A stretch of 40,652 nt of DNA from an uncultured Alphaproteobacteria bacterium (GTDB lineage Bacteria > Pseudomonadota > Alphaproteobacteria > HIMB59 > GCA-002718135): contig CACJGU010000011.1 of NCBI GenBank assembly GCA_902593125.1, positions 1-40,652 on the forward strand. The letters are read 5' to 3'. Each line of letters opens with the position of its first letter. Within the stretch, counting starts at the first letter, position 1. The notes beneath the pieces are model-generated. The model was not told the origin of the DNA and made no database searches. It saw only the letters and a list, made by a program, of their open reading frames with translations. The position numbers and the translations under genes were made by a program. This document shows positions 22,569 through 32,785 of the stretch, piece by piece.

Positions 22569-23589
22569 GATACCTTCGATTATTATTGCAATTGATACAA
22601 ATAAGGAAATAATTTTTTACAATAATGCAGCTAAACAAAAATTTTTATTTATCGATGAAGGAAGAGATCTCAATAATATTATTAGATCAACAGAGTTAAA
22701 TACTTTTATTGATAAAGCCTTTAGGGAGAAAGAAGATTTTAAGTTTGAATTCACCCCATCTAATTTTAGTGATATGTATTTTATTGCTGACTTAATATTT
22801 GTTGAAAAAGATTATGAAGAATTATTAATATCACTAAACGATCAAAGTCTTCTTAAAAACTACGAACAAATGCGAACAGATTTTGTGGCTAATGTAAGCC
22901 ATGAATTGAGAACTCCTCTTTCCTCAATTCTAGGCTATGTTGAAACAATTAAAAATTCACTCAATGAACATAAGGATAAAGACAAAACGGTTGGTAAATT
23001 TTTAGACACAATGGAAGATCAGGCTTGGCGTATGACTAGACTTGTCGAAGATTTATTATTACTAAGTAAATATGAGACTGAAGATAAGCCGATAGAATTT
23101 CAAGAAGCGAATATAAGGCAATTAATTGATGGCGTAGTTGATAATTTACAAAACAAGTTAATGGCAAAAAAAATTGAAGTTCAAATCAAGGATGATTTTG
23201 ATAAGTCTACAATATCAGCAAACAAAGATGCTCTAATTCAAGTTTTTTTAAACTTAACCGATAATGCAATAAAATATAGTAAAGAAAATTCTACTATTGG
23301 TATTGAGATTGAGGGAGTCATTAATGACAATAACGCCTTTTGCCAAATAAGTTTTATAGATAACGGAGAAGGTATATCAAAAGAGCATTTAACTAGACTT
23401 ACTGAAAGATTTTATAGAGTAGATAAAAATAGATCTCGAAATCAAGGCGGTACCGGTTTGGGCTTATCTATTGTTAAACATATAACTAATAGGCATAATG
23501 GTAAATTATCAATAAAAAGCAAGGTGGATAAGGGTTCAACATTTACTATTTCTTTACCTGTAATTCAGCAAACTGTAATAAATCCTTAA
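22537..23589 (+). CDS. phoR: phosphate regulon sensor kinase, soluble form
   Basis: A 350-residue histidine kinase: PAS-like region at about 10-100, dimerisation/phosphoacceptor helix with H122 in NVSHELRTPLSSILGYVET, then the HATPase domain with N-box LTDNAIKYS, G1 box DNGEGIS and GGTGLGLSIVKHI. It phosphorylates PhoB when phosphate is scarce. Gene order phoR-pstSCAB-phoU-phoB makes the assignment secure. Unlike usual PhoR proteins there is no membrane segment at the N-terminus, and the upstream sequence is occupied by the SET gene in another frame. It would therefore need PhoU or PstB contact to sense transporter state. Confidence 0.9.
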   Translation: MKKKLRLSLSKIPSIIIAIDTNKEIIFYNNAAKQKFLFIDEGRDLNNIIRSTELNTFIDKAFREKEDFKFEFTPSNFSDMYFIADLIFVEKDYEELLISLNDQSLLKNYEQMRTDFVANVSHELRTPLSSILGYVETIKNSLNEHKDKDKTVGKFLDTMEDQAWRMTRLVEDLLLLSKYETEDKPIEFQEANIRQLIDGVVDNLQNKLMAKKIEVQIKDDFDKSTISANKDALIQVFLNLTDNAIKYSKENSTIGIEIEGVINDNNAFCQISFIDNGEGISKEHLTRLTERFYRVDKNRSRNQGGTGLGLSIVKHITNRHNGKLSIKSKVDKGSTFTISLPVIQQTVINP

Positions 23590-23590
23590 T
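23573..23590 (+). promoter_or_regulatory. Pho box of the pstSCAB-phoU operon
   Basis: CTGTAATAAATCCTTAAT overlaps the phoR stop codon. The first half-site CTGTAAT is one change from the classical CTGTCAT; the second, 11 bp on, is weaker. It ends 41 bp before the chosen pstS ATG. Confidence 0.55.
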
Positions 23591-23631
23591 ATATAATCTT
23601 TAGTAATACCTTATTTTAAATGAGGCTAAAT

Positions 23632-24627
23632 ATGAAAAATATAATTAAATTAATTGCTGTCCTTGCTTTATTTGGAACTACTTCAGTTTCAGCAAGAGAC
23701 TACATTTCAATTGTAGGATCTTCTACAGTTTATCCTTTCGCTACTTTAGTTGCTGAAAAAATGGCATCTCAAGGAATGAAAGCACCTGTAATTGAATCAA
23801 CTGGTTCTGGTGGAGGACACAAATTATTTTGTGCTGGCGTTGGTGTTGAGCATCCAGATATCACTAACTCCTCAAGAGCACAAAAAGATAAAGAATTCAA
23901 ACTTTGCCAAGATGGCGGTGTAACCGATATCATCGAAGTTAGAGTTGGTAATGATGGTATAGCTTTTGCATACGCTGCAGATTATGAATGGAAATATACC
24001 AACGGTGCTACAATGAAAGGTGGCATTGATTTAAGTAAAGAAGAAATCTGGCAGGCAATGGCTAGAGATAATGCAGACGCTCCAACAACTTGGTATGAAA
24101 TAGATAAAAGATTACCAAAAGTTGAAATTTCTATTATGGCACCTCCTCCAACTTCTGGAACAAGAGATGCATTTGACTCACTTGTAATGAAAAAGGGTTG
24201 TGTTAAAGATATGTTAGTTGCTGATGGTGATTGTCAAGCATATCGTGAAGATGGCCACGTTATCGAAGGTGGTGAAAATGATGAACTTTATGTTGAGCAT
24301 ATAACCAAAGAACAAGGTGCATTTGGTATTTTTGGTTACAGTTTTGTATCTAATAACTCTGATAAAGTAAAAGCATCAATGATTAATGGTGTTGAAATCT
24401 CAATGGAAGGCATCCAAGATTATTCATATCCAATAGCAAGACCTTTATTCTTCTACATCAAAAAAGCACACATTGGCGTTATTCCTGGTTTAATGGATTA
24501 TGTTAATGAGTTTGTAAGTGAAGAAGCAACAGAAGGTTACTTACTAGATGCTGGACTTGTTCAACTAAGTCCTGCGGATAGAGCAGCTGTTCTTGATGCT
24601 ATTTCTAATCAAACAAATTATAAATAA
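23632..24627 (+). CDS. pstS: phosphate ABC transporter substrate-binding protein
   Basis: 331 residues from this start with a signal peptide (MKNIIKLIAVLALFGTTSVSA) and a mature protein that begins with the typical IVGSSTVYPF. ESTGSGGG and PTSGTRDAF are phosphate-contact loops of the PstS/SphX group. The ATG at 23632 is preferred over 23620 because GAGG lies 7 bp before it and the signal peptide then starts normally. It captures phosphate in the periplasm for PstCAB. A terminator follows, so it should be made in excess of the membrane components. Confidence 0.93.
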   Translation: MKNIIKLIAVLALFGTTSVSARDYISIVGSSTVYPFATLVAEKMASQGMKAPVIESTGSGGGHKLFCAGVGVEHPDITNSSRAQKDKEFKLCQDGGVTDIIEVRVGNDGIAFAYAADYEWKYTNGATMKGGIDLSKEEIWQAMARDNADAPTTWYEIDKRLPKVEISIMAPPPTSGTRDAFDSLVMKKGCVKDMLVADGDCQAYREDGHVIEGGENDELYVEHITKEQGAFGIFGYSFVSNNSDKVKASMINGVEISMEGIQDYSYPIARPLFFYIKKAHIGVIPGLMDYVNEFVSEEATEGYLLDAGLVQLSPADRAAVLDAISNQTNYK

Positions 24628-24649
24628 AAATCTTTAATTTTTATAAAAT

Positions 24650-24675
24650 GGGGGCATACAAGCCCCCTTTTTTTT
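24650..24675 (+). terminator. intercistronic terminator between pstS and pstC
   Basis: GGGGGC (24650-24655) pairs with GCCCCC (24662-24667) around a 6-nt loop, followed by eight T. It partly ends pstS transcription before pstC and has the same arrangement as the one after the ugpB-like gene. Confidence 0.85.
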
Positions 24676-24690
24676 AATAGTAAGTTATAA

Positions 24691-26064
24691 ATGTTCTTTT
24701 GGTCTTTAGTTTTAATTGCAGTCGGAATTTTCTCATCCTTTATATACGGAAGATCAAGAATTAAATTAAACTCTAAAAAACAAGGTACGAAAAGCAAATC
24801 TCTTCCCAATTATTACGCACAATACGTTTTAATGTGGTGTTTGTTTCCTGCACTAATTGTTTATTTTTCATGGGCTATTTTTCAAGAACAGATTATTCAA
24901 AACATAGTTATTAGTAACTTTGAATTTATTGAGGGCGCAGCTTACAACGAAGGTTTATTGTTAGCAGAGATTAGAAATGTTGCTAATAACCCTTCTTTTG
25001 CCGATGGTAAATCTGTAGAAATAATTAATGCCGCATCTCAATATTCTTCCTTAAGACAAATAAGTCAAATAGCTTTTTATCTCTCAATAATCATTATAAT
25101 GTTACTTGGAGCCCTATACGCTTCACGTAAATTAAAACCTGAATTTCATGCTCAACATGCAATTGAAAGATATATACAATATATACTTATATTTTGTTCA
25201 TCTGTTGCTATTTTTACTACAATAGGAATAGTTTTTTCACTAATATTTGAAAGCCTTCGCTTTTTTGCAGAAGTATCAATATTTGAATTTTTATTTAGTA
25301 CTGAGTGGTATCCATTTATTCCAATTAGAGAAGGTCAAACAGCTGCAGAGGGATCCTTTGGTGCAGTACCAATATTTGCTGGGACATTTTTAGTAATGGT
25401 AGTAGCTATGTGTGTTGCGGCGCCTCTTGGATTATTAACAGCAATTTACTTAGCAGAATACGCAAGTCAAAGAGTTAGAAAAATAGTTAAACCTCTTCTC
25501 GAAATTTTGGCAGGGATACCAACAATAGTCTATGGGTTCTTTGCCTTTGTTAGTGTTGCGCCTTTCGTAAAAGCATTTGGACAATCAATTGGAATTGATG
25601 CTTCACCAACAAGCGCCCTTGCTGCTGGTATGGTAATGGGGGTTATGATTATTCCTTTTATTTCTTCTTTATCTGATGATGTAATAAACTCTGTCCCGCA
25701 AAGTCTAAGGGAAGGATCATTTGGTATTGGCGCTAATAAAGCAGAAACTATTAAAAAAGTAATTTTACCAGCAGCTTTACCTGGAATTGTAGGAGCATTT
25801 TTGTTAGCAATATCCAGAGCGATAGGGGAGACTATGATTGTTGTAGTTGCAGCAGGTACAGCTCCCAATCTTACAGGTAATCCTTTTGAAAATGTAACAA
25901 CAGTTACAGTTCAAATTGTTGTGGCCTTAATAGGTGATCAAGAATTTGATAACCCAAGAACATTATCAGCATTTGCTTTAGGATTAGTTTTATTTGTTAT
26001 TACATTATTTCTTAACATTATAGCTCTACAAATTGTAAAGAGATACAGGGAGCGTTATGAATAA
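24691..26064 (+). CDS. pstC: phosphate ABC transporter permease PstC
   Basis: 457 residues, longer than E. coli PstC (319). The extra N-terminal part carries two or three membrane segments (about 3-18, 45-65, 125-145). The conserved permease core is C-terminal, with EGSFGAVPIFAGTFLV, LLEILAGIPTIVYGFFAF and the EAA loop SLREGSFGIGANKAETIKKVILPAALPGI near 330-360. It forms the membrane channel with PstA. The enlarged form is common in alphaproteobacteria. It ends with an 8-bp overlap with pstA. Confidence 0.92.
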   Translation: MFFWSLVLIAVGIFSSFIYGRSRIKLNSKKQGTKSKSLPNYYAQYVLMWCLFPALIVYFSWAIFQEQIIQNIVISNFEFIEGAAYNEGLLLAEIRNVANNPSFADGKSVEIINAASQYSSLRQISQIAFYLSIIIIMLLGALYASRKLKPEFHAQHAIERYIQYILIFCSSVAIFTTIGIVFSLIFESLRFFAEVSIFEFLFSTEWYPFIPIREGQTAAEGSFGAVPIFAGTFLVMVVAMCVAAPLGLLTAIYLAEYASQRVRKIVKPLLEILAGIPTIVYGFFAFVSVAPFVKAFGQSIGIDASPTSALAAGMVMGVMIIPFISSLSDDVINSVPQSLREGSFGIGANKAETIKKVILPAALPGIVGAFLLAISRAIGETMIVVVAAGTAPNLTGNPFENVTTVTVQIVVALIGDQEFDNPRTLSAFALGLVLFVITLFLNIIALQIVKRYRERYE

Positions 26065-27337
26065 TTCCGTTGCTAAAGAAAAAATTGTTTCTTTGAGAAA
26101 AAAGAGAAGTTTAGAAGATATGCGATTTAAGTATTATGGCTTTACAGCTATGTGTTTATCTTTAGCAGTTTTAGTTTTCCTTTTGTATACAATATTTTCA
26201 AAAGGATACACTGCTTTTCAAAAAACAATTGTTCTCCTAGAAGTTGATTATAATCAAGAGGTCTTAAAACTAACACCTGACTCTTCAGATGAAGAGATGG
26301 AAAAAGGAAAATTTTTTAGAGTTAAAAAACAGGCTATTGAAAATTTTTTCCCAGATCTCTCAAAATCAGATATTAAATTAATAAAAAAATTATTTTCTAT
26401 AAATGTAGATAACGAAATTAAAGACTACTTCTTAGAAAATCCTGAAGTCATTAATACAAAGCAACAAATTTGGGTAACTGCCCATAGTGATGTGGATCAA
26501 CTATTAAAAGGTAATTCAAGAAGAGATGTGCCAGAAGATAGAAGAAAATTAAATGATATTCAATTAAGTTACGTAGATCAGTTAGTTGAAGAAAATAGAG
26601 TTAAACAAGTTTTTAATAATTTCTTTTTTACTAAAGCAGATTCAAGGCATCCTGAAATTGCTGGTGTAGCTGGTTCATTTATGGGATCATTATTTACTCT
26701 TTTTACTGTTTTTATTTTATCTTTTCCAATTGCTATAGGAGCGTCTGTTTATCTTGAGGAATTTGCTCCAAAAAATAGAATAACTGAATTAATAGAAGTA
26801 AATATTTCAAATCTTGCAGCAGTCCCATCAATAGTTTTTGGATTACTTGGGTTAGGTGTATTGCTTAATGTTTTTGGTCTTCCAAGGAGCACACCGTTAG
26901 TTGGAGGGTCCGTGTTAGCATTAATGACGTTACCAACTATTATTATTGCCTGCCGAGCTTCATTGAAAGCTGTTCCTCCTTCAATTAAAGAAGGAGCGCT
27001 TGCAGTTGGAGCAACAAAAACACAAGCGGTATTTCATCATGTCGTACCCCTTGCACTACCAGGGACTTTAACAGGGACTATTATTGGATTAGCACAAGCA
27101 TTAGGTGAAACAGCACCACTTATAATGATTGGTATGATTGCATTTATTCCCAATATTCCAACTGGTTTAACAGAACCTTCAGCAGCACTTCCTGTTCAAA
27201 TATATCTTTGGGTGGAAAGTGCAGAAAGAGGTTTTCAGGAAAAATCAGCTGCAGCTATAATGGTAATTTTAATATTTTTGTTTATGATGAACGCCATTGC
27301 AGTGTTCTTAAGAAATAGATTTGAAAGGAAGTGGTAA
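26057..27337 (+). CDS. pstA: phosphate ABC transporter permease PstA
   Basis: 426 residues with a first membrane segment near 30-50, a large soluble loop of about 150 residues before the core, and a PstA-type permease domain with NLAAVPSIVFGLLGLG and the EAA loop SIKEGALAVGATKTQAVFHHVVPLALPG. The large periplasmic loop is again the alphaproteobacterial form. It starts within the pstC 3' end, which couples the two permeases. Confidence 0.92.
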   Translation: MNNSVAKEKIVSLRKKRSLEDMRFKYYGFTAMCLSLAVLVFLLYTIFSKGYTAFQKTIVLLEVDYNQEVLKLTPDSSDEEMEKGKFFRVKKQAIENFFPDLSKSDIKLIKKLFSINVDNEIKDYFLENPEVINTKQQIWVTAHSDVDQLLKGNSRRDVPEDRRKLNDIQLSYVDQLVEENRVKQVFNNFFFTKADSRHPEIAGVAGSFMGSLFTLFTVFILSFPIAIGASVYLEEFAPKNRITELIEVNISNLAAVPSIVFGLLGLGVLLNVFGLPRSTPLVGGSVLALMTLPTIIIACRASLKAVPPSIKEGALAVGATKTQAVFHHVVPLALPGTLTGTIIGLAQALGETAPLIMIGMIAFIPNIPTGLTEPSAALPVQIYLWVESAERGFQEKSAAAIMVILIFLFMMNAIAVFLRNRFERKW

Positions 27338-27340
27338 AAC

Positions 27341-28102
27341 ATGAGTAACTCTAAAATATTGGCAAATGGTGTAGATGTATATTATGGATCCAAACAAGCT
27401 CTTTTTGGAATCTCAATGGATATCAAGGAGAAAGAAGTTACGGCATTAATCGGTCCTTCAGGATGTGGTAAATCAACTTTCTTAAGATGTATAAACAGAA
27501 TGAACGATTTAATCGAAATATGTAAAGTATCTGGATCAATTAAAGTAGATAACGAAGAAATTATTAGTGAAAAAACCGATGTTGTAAGTCTAAGATCTAA
27601 AATTGGAATGGTATTTCAAAAACCAAATCCTTTTCCTAAATCTATTTTTGATAATGTTGCTTATGGCCCAACTATACATGGTTTAGTTGACTCAAAAAAT
27701 GAATTAGAAGAAATTGTACATTCATCATTAAAAAAGGCAGGTCTATTTGATGAAGTAAAAGATCGATTAAATGAACCTGGAACAAGTTTATCAGGGGGTC
27801 AACAACAAAGATTATGTATTGCAAGAGCGATTGCTGTAAATCCTGAAATAATTTTAATGGATGAACCATGTTCCGCTCTTGATCCTATAGCAACTGCCAT
27901 AATTGAAGAATTGATTGATGAATTGAGACTAAACTATACAATTGTTATAGTGACACATTCTATGCAGCAAGCAGCAAGGGTATCGCAAAAAACTAGTTTT
28001 TTTCACCTAGGGGAATTAATTGAAACAGGTGATACAAAAAAAATATTTACTAATCCTGATAATTCAAAAACACAAGATTACATAACAGGGAGGTTTGGTT
28101 AA
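27341..28102 (+). CDS. pstB: phosphate ABC transporter ATPase
   Basis: 253 residues of a canonical PstB: Walker [10 protein letters not shown] (about 36-44), Q-loop [13 protein letters not shown], signature [14 protein letters not shown] and Walker B with catalytic glutamate in [12 protein letters not shown]. It powers phosphate import and is part of the signalling complex with PhoU and PhoR. It starts 3 bp after pstA and its TAA shares one base with the phoU ATG. Confidence 0.96.
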   Translation: MSNSKILANGVDVYYGSKQALFGISMDIKEKEVTALIGPSGCGKSTFLRCINRMNDLIEICKVSGSIKVDNEEIISEKTDVVSLRSKIGMVFQKPNPFPKSIFDNVAYGPTIHGLVDSKNELEEIVHSSLKKAGLFDEVKDRLNEPGTSLSGGQQQRLCIARAIAVNPEIILMDEPCSALDPIATAIIEELIDELRLNYTIVIVTHSMQQAARVSQKTSFFHLGELIETGDTKKIFTNPDNSKTQDYITGRFG

Positions 28103-28818
28103 TGGAACAAGACAAACATATTGTCAAATCATATGATGAGGAGATCAAAGACATTAATAGTAAAATTTTAGAGATGGGAACTTTAGTTGAAAATCAATTA
28201 AAAGACTCACTTAATGCCTTAAAAAACCAAGATACCGAGCTGGCAGAAAAAGTAATTTTAAATGATGATTTAATTGACGATGCTTATAACAAACTTGATC
28301 AAAGCTTAGTTGAAATTTTAGGAAAGCGCCAACCAATGGCAACAGATTTGCGAACAATTTTCTCTGCTATCAAAATGAATAAAGATTTAGAGAGATTAGG
28401 AGACCACGCAACAAATATAGCAAAAAGAGCAGCTTTAACTGAATTAGTTTTACCTGAGAAACCTACAAGAGATATTATTAGAATGGGAGAGCTTGTTCAT
28501 AAAATGATAGATCATGTAATAAAGGCTTTTTTAAATTTTTCCGATACTGAGGCTAAAAAAGTATGGTTAATGGATAGACAAATAGATGAAGAATATCTTG
28601 GTATTCTAAGACAATTATTAACCTACATGATGGAAGATCCAAAGAGAATAGCTTCATGCACTAATCTTTTATATATGGTTAAAGACCTAGAAAGAATTGG
28701 TGATTATGTTCAAAATATAGCGGAAGATATCTATTATGCTGTATCAGGCGAACCATTAATTGATACAAATCCTAACCCAACTTGGGAAGCAATCTTACCA
28801 ATTAAAAATAAATTGTAA
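28102..28818 (+). CDS. phoU: phosphate signalling protein PhoU
   Basis: 238 residues of two repeated three-helix bundles. The metal-binding E/DxxxD-type motifs are seen in MNKDLERLGDHATNIAKR (first repeat) and VKDLERIGDYVQNIAEDIYY (second). PhoU keeps PhoR in its phosphatase state when phosphate is sufficient and restrains Pst uptake. Since PhoR here lacks membrane anchoring, PhoU is the likely bridge to PstB. Its stop codon lies within the Pho box of phoB. Confidence 0.95.
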   Translation: MEQDKHIVKSYDEEIKDINSKILEMGTLVENQLKDSLNALKNQDTELAEKVILNDDLIDDAYNKLDQSLVEILGKRQPMATDLRTIFSAIKMNKDLERLGDHATNIAKRAALTELVLPEKPTRDIIRMGELVHKMIDHVIKAFLNFSDTEAKKVWLMDRQIDEEYLGILRQLLTYMMEDPKRIASCTNLLYMVKDLERIGDYVQNIAEDIYYAVSGEPLIDTNPNPTWEAILPIKNKL

Positions 28819-28841
28819 TAGAATTGTAACAAAAATTTAAT
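28813..28841 (+). promoter_or_regulatory. triple-half-site Pho box of phoB
   Basis: Three 7-bp half-sites occur in exact 11-bp phase: TTGTAAT (28813), TTGTAAC (28824) and ATTTAAT (28835), with AGAA and AAAA spacers. The last two are identical over 18 bp to the DUF47-pit box. Its place at the phoU stop implies that phoB has its own, self-activated promoter. Confidence 0.75.
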
Positions 28842-28852
28842 AGTAAAGATCA

Positions 28853-29536
28853 ATGAAACTAAAAATGCTTATCGTAGAAGATGAAGAAGCATTATTAGAA
28901 CTTCTAAAATTTAATTTTAACAAAGAAGGATATAAAATAGATACTGCAACGGACGGTGAAACTGCTCTAGAAAAAATATTATATAAACCACCTGACATAA
29001 TTATTCTTGATTGGATGTTACCAGAGTTATCAGGAATTGAACTCTGTCGAAGAATTAGAAAACATAAAGAACATAAAAATATTCCTATCATAATGATAAC
29101 AGCGAAAGGTGAAGAAGAAGATAAACTTCGTGGCTTAGAAACTGGCGCAGATGATTACATTACAAAGCCTTTTTCAATTAACGAATTAGTGGCAAGAGTA
29201 AAAGCTGTTCTTCGACGAATTAGGCCAATGTTTGTAGATGAGGTTTTAACTTATAAAGGAATAGTAATTGATCTTGTATCTCACTCGGCATCACGAGATG
29301 GAAAAACTCTTCATCTTGGTCCAACAGAATTTAATTTATTAGCTTTCTTCATGGAAAATATTGGTCGTGTCTTTAGCCGTGAACAATTACTTAATCATGT
29401 TTGGAAAAATGAAGCCCATGTAGAACCTCGAACAGTTGATGTTCATATAAGAAGACTGCGAAAGGCCATTAATAATGACGTAAAAGAAGATTTTATAAGA
29501 ACCGTGAGATCAGCAGGATATTGTTTTGGCTCGTAA
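28853..29536 (+). CDS. phoB: phosphate regulon response regulator
   Basis: 227 residues: receiver domain with acidic pocket E9-D10, phosphoacceptor D53 (ILDWMLPELSG) and a conserved lysine in ITKPF, then an OmpR-type winged-helix domain with FSREQLLNHVWKNEAHVEPRTVDVHIRRLRKAI as recognition region. PhoB binds the 11-bp-phased sites noted in this window. It is the last gene of the phosphate block; 54 bp separate it from murJ with only a weak 5-bp stem (29528-29545) and no T-run. Confidence 0.96.
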   Translation: MKLKMLIVEDEEALLELLKFNFNKEGYKIDTATDGETALEKILYKPPDIIILDWMLPELSGIELCRRIRKHKEHKNIPIIMITAKGEEEDKLRGLETGADDYITKPFSINELVARVKAVLRRIRPMFVDEVLTYKGIVIDLVSHSASRDGKTLHLGPTEFNLLAFFMENIGRVFSREQLLNHVWKNEAHVEPRTVDVHIRRLRKAINNDVKEDFIRTVRSAGYCFGS

Positions 29537-29590
29537 TTAAGCCATAAATTTCACTTATACAAATCACTTACCAAACTATAAAACCACCAT

Positions 29591-31138
29591 ATGAAGAGTC
29601 TTTTTAGATCATTCTTTACTGTCAGCTTCTATACATTTTTAAGTCGAGTATTAGGTTTTATTCGAGACATATTAATAGCAAGATATCTTGGATCGACAGT
29701 AATTGCTGACGCATTCTTCGTAGCATTTCGTATTCCTAATTTCTTTCGCCGTGTCTTAGCAGAAGGAGCATACAGTGCTGCATTAATTCCAGTTTTCTCT
29801 GGTGTTGTTCTCAATCCAAAAGATGAACGTGAGGCTTCTGACTTTGTTGAAAACACGACCTCCATGTTACTTTTTGCTACGGTCGTTTTAACAATCATTT
29901 TCTTCTTTGGAATGCCTTATATCATCCAAGTTTTAGCTCCTGGTTTTACGGATAATAAAGAGGCTTATGAACTTGCTGTGTATTTTGGAAAAATAATTTT
30001 TCCCTACATCATCTTTATTTCTTTGGCTGCTCACTTTACCTCTATTAATAATGTCCACGAACGTTTTGCTGCTGGTTCATTTGCCCCTGCGATTTTGAAT
30101 ATAAGTTTTATTCTCTCATTATTTTTTTTAACACCTTTTGTGACAACCGCAGGCCATGCTTTATCGTACGGTGTACTAATTGGAGGGGTATTACAATTTT
30201 TATATTTATACAGAGCAGTTTTAAATTTTTATCGACCACGTATTCGTATTCCAGTTTTAAATGAAAAATTAAGAAAATTTTTTAAATTATTTTTGCCTGG
30301 TGTTGTTGGCTCAGGTGTTATTCAGTTAAATATTGTTATAGGAACTATCATTGCATCATTTCTTCCAGTTGGTGCTATCAGTCATATTTATTATGCGGAT
30401 CGCCTTAACCAATTACCACTTGCGATTTTTGGGATAGCGCTTGGCATAGTTCTTTTACCAAGTTTATCAAAAGCAATAAAACAATCTGATTCAGTATCAG
30501 TAAACAACATTCAAAATAGGTCTCTAGAATTCTCTTTATTGATTTCTTTACCATCAGCAATTGGGTTATTTATTTTGGCTAAACCAATTATTTATATTTT
30601 ATTTGAACGAGGTGCATTTGTATCAGAAGATACTTTTTATACCGCTAAAGTACTCAGCTATTTTGCATTAGGATTACCCGCTTACATTATAACAAAAGTT
30701 TTAGTTGCTTGTTTCTTTGCAAGAGAGGATACAAAAACACCATTATACATATCTATTCTCAGTGTAATTAGTAATGTTGTATTATCCCTTCTTTTAATTG
30801 GATCAATGAGAGAGATGGGCATTGCACTTGCAACAGCAATTAGTGCATGGGTAAATGCATTACTACTTTACTTCTTTTTATCCTTTAGAAATCATATGAA
30901 ATTTGACGGTCTTTTAATAGGGAATTTCTTCAAAATTTTATTATGTGCAGTCACATTATTTATAGGAATATATTTATTAAATGGACTATTCTTTACTAAT
31001 ATTAGTGGTAATTCAGTATTATTAAATTCAATACTTTTACTTCTAATGATTTTTTTAGCTATAATCATTTATTTTGGATTAGTAATTATGTTAAAAGTCC
31101 TGTCTATAAATCAATTAAGAGAGTATTTAAGAAAATAA
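29591..31138 (+). CDS. murJ: lipid II flippase MurJ
   Basis: A 515-residue polytopic membrane protein with about 14 membrane segments (MATE-like MVF family). The N-terminal [23 protein letters not shown] and [22 protein letters not shown] are diagnostic for MurJ. It flips undecaprenyl-linked peptidoglycan precursor across the inner membrane. It ends 1 bp before trpS, the murJ-trpS order being common in alphaproteobacteria. Confidence 0.95.
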   Translation: MKSLFRSFFTVSFYTFLSRVLGFIRDILIARYLGSTVIADAFFVAFRIPNFFRRVLAEGAYSAALIPVFSGVVLNPKDEREASDFVENTTSMLLFATVVLTIIFFFGMPYIIQVLAPGFTDNKEAYELAVYFGKIIFPYIIFISLAAHFTSINNVHERFAAGSFAPAILNISFILSLFFLTPFVTTAGHALSYGVLIGGVLQFLYLYRAVLNFYRPRIRIPVLNEKLRKFFKLFLPGVVGSGVIQLNIVIGTIIASFLPVGAISHIYYADRLNQLPLAIFGIALGIVLLPSLSKAIKQSDSVSVNNIQNRSLEFSLLISLPSAIGLFILAKPIIYILFERGAFVSEDTFYTAKVLSYFALGLPAYIITKVLVACFFAREDTKTPLYISILSVISNVVLSLLLIGSMREMGIALATAISAWVNALLLYFFLSFRNHMKFDGLLIGNFFKILLCAVTLFIGIYLLNGLFFTNISGNSVLLNSILLLLMIFLAIIIYFGLVIMLKVLSINQLREYLRK

Positions 31139-31139
31139 A

Positions 31140-32147
31140 ATGGATAGACCAACTAAAAGAATTCTATCGGGAGTACAACCATCTGGGGATCTTCATTTAG
31201 GAAATTATCTTGGAGCTATAAAAAATTTTGTTGCACTTCAGGAAGAATATGAATGTTTTTTTTGTGTTGTAGATTTACATGCAATTACAGTTTGGCAAGA
31301 TCCTAAAGTTTTAGCCAATAAAACAAGAGAAGTAACAGCTGCGTTCATTGCTTCTGGCATTGATCCAAAAAAAAATAATATATTTGTTCAATCACAAGTT
31401 CCTCAACACGCACAACTTGCTTGGTTGTTTAATTGTATTGCAAGAATGGGTTGGTTAAATAGAATGACTCAGTTTAAAGACAAAGCAGGTAAAAATAGTG
31501 AGAATGTTTCTGTTGGTCTGTTTTCATATCCAACTTTAATGGCAGCAGATATTTTAATATACTTAGCAACCCATGTGCCAGTTGGTGATGATCAAAAACA
31601 ACATTTAGAACTAACTAGAGATATTGCGCAAAAATTTAACAATGATTTTAAAACTGATTTTTTTCCAATTCCAGAACCTCTAATTTTTGGACAAGCGACA
31701 CGTGTAATGAGTCTCCGTGATGGCTCTAAAAAAATGAGTAAGTCTGATCCCTCTGATTATTCAAGAATTATGTTAACTGACACAGCAGATAATATTGCAC
31801 AAAAAATAAAAAAAGCAAAAACTGATCCTCAACCACTACCCTCTACTAAGGAAGATCTAAAACAAAGACCAGAGGCTGAGAATTTAATTTCAATATTTGC
31901 TTCATTGCAAAATAGCTCTATTGAAAATGTAATTTCAGAATATGCAGGAAAAGAATTTTCAGATTTTAAAAGAGATTTGATTGATTTATCTGTATCGAAA
32001 TTAGGCCCCATAACAACTGAAATGAATAAATTGATGACTGATACTTCATATATCGATTCGATACTAAATGATGGAAAAGACAGGGCAATTAACGTAGCTG
32101 AGCCAGTTTTAACAAAAACTAAAGAAATAATCGGTTTTTTATCCTAA
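31140..32147 (+). CDS. trpS: tryptophanyl-tRNA synthetase
   Basis: 335 residues of a class I aminoacyl-tRNA synthetase. The HIGH-type motif is [12 protein letters not shown] (14-25) and the KMSKS loop is complete as [30 protein letters not shown] is the tryptophan enzyme's conserved segment. Length is normal. Confidence 0.96.
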   Translation: MDRPTKRILSGVQPSGDLHLGNYLGAIKNFVALQEEYECFFCVVDLHAITVWQDPKVLANKTREVTAAFIASGIDPKKNNIFVQSQVPQHAQLAWLFNCIARMGWLNRMTQFKDKAGKNSENVSVGLFSYPTLMAADILIYLATHVPVGDDQKQHLELTRDIAQKFNNDFKTDFFPIPEPLIFGQATRVMSLRDGSKKMSKSDPSDYSRIMLTDTADNIAQKIKKAKTDPQPLPSTKEDLKQRPEAENLISIFASLQNSSIENVISEYAGKEFSDFKRDLIDLSVSKLGPITTEMNKLMTDTSYIDSILNDGKDRAINVAEPVLTKTKEIIGFLS

Positions 32148-32221
32148 TAATTCCCAAAATTTTTAATTTTTTTTGCTAAAATTCATACGAAAGACATATT
32201 AATAACTATATATACCATAAT

Positions 32222-32785
32222 ATGTTTATACAAACTGAACAGACACCTAATCCTCAGACATTAAAGTTTTTACCAGGTAAAGTTGTAATGGATGATGGAA
32301 CAGCTTTTTTTCAAAATATTGAAGAATCATCAAATTCACCGTTTGCCAAAAGACTCTTTGATGTAGATGGAGTGGAAGGTGTATTTTTTGGCAGTGATTT
32401 TATTACAATTACTAAAAGTCAATCAATTGATTGGCAGGTAATGAAACCTTTAATTTTAGGTTCAATAATGGATCATTATAACTCTGGAGAAGAAACAATT
32501 TCCAAAGATAAAAAAAATGATAACAAAAGTTTAAAATCTGATGAGAATGATGACGATATAGTAAAACAAATTAAGGAACTTTTAGATACAAGAGTTAGAC
32601 CAGCAGTTGCTATGGATGGTGGAGATATAGTTTATGACAGCTTTAAGGACGGTATAGTTTATCTTCATATGCAAGGAGCATGCTCAGGTTGTCCAAGTTC
32701 AACTGCAACTTTAAAAATGGGTATAGAAAATATGTTAAAACATTATGTACCTGAAGTTCAAGAAGTTAGGCCAATAGATGCATAA
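32222..32785 (+). CDS. nfuA: iron-sulfur cluster carrier, Nfu type
   Basis: 187 residues: an N-terminal Nfu_N domain (MFIQTEQTPNPQTLKFLPGK) and a C-terminal NifU-like domain with C154-S-G-C157 that binds a [4Fe-4S] cluster in the dimer. The two are joined by a charged lysine/aspartate-rich linker at about 88-113. It passes clusters to target proteins. The alphaproteobacterial and mitochondrial (NFU1) architecture fits. It overlaps the following gene by 8 bp. Confidence 0.92.
   Translation: MFIQTEQTPNPQTLKFLPGKVVMDDGTAFFQNIEESSNSPFAKRLFDVDGVEGVFFGSDFITITKSQSIDWQVMKPLILGSIMDHYNSGEETISKDKKNDNKSLKSDENDDDIVKQIKELLDTRVRPAVAMDGGDIVYDSFKDGIVYLHMQGACSGCPSSTATLKMGIENMLKHYVPEVQEVRPIDA

Noticed and set aside
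25530-25868. Open frame antisense to pstC (112 codons)
   Set aside because: Entirely opposite the conserved permease core; its composition mirrors pstC codons and no domain is visible.
29528-29545. Terminator after phoB
   Set aside because: The stem (TGGCT/AGCCA) is only 5 bp and no T-run follows.
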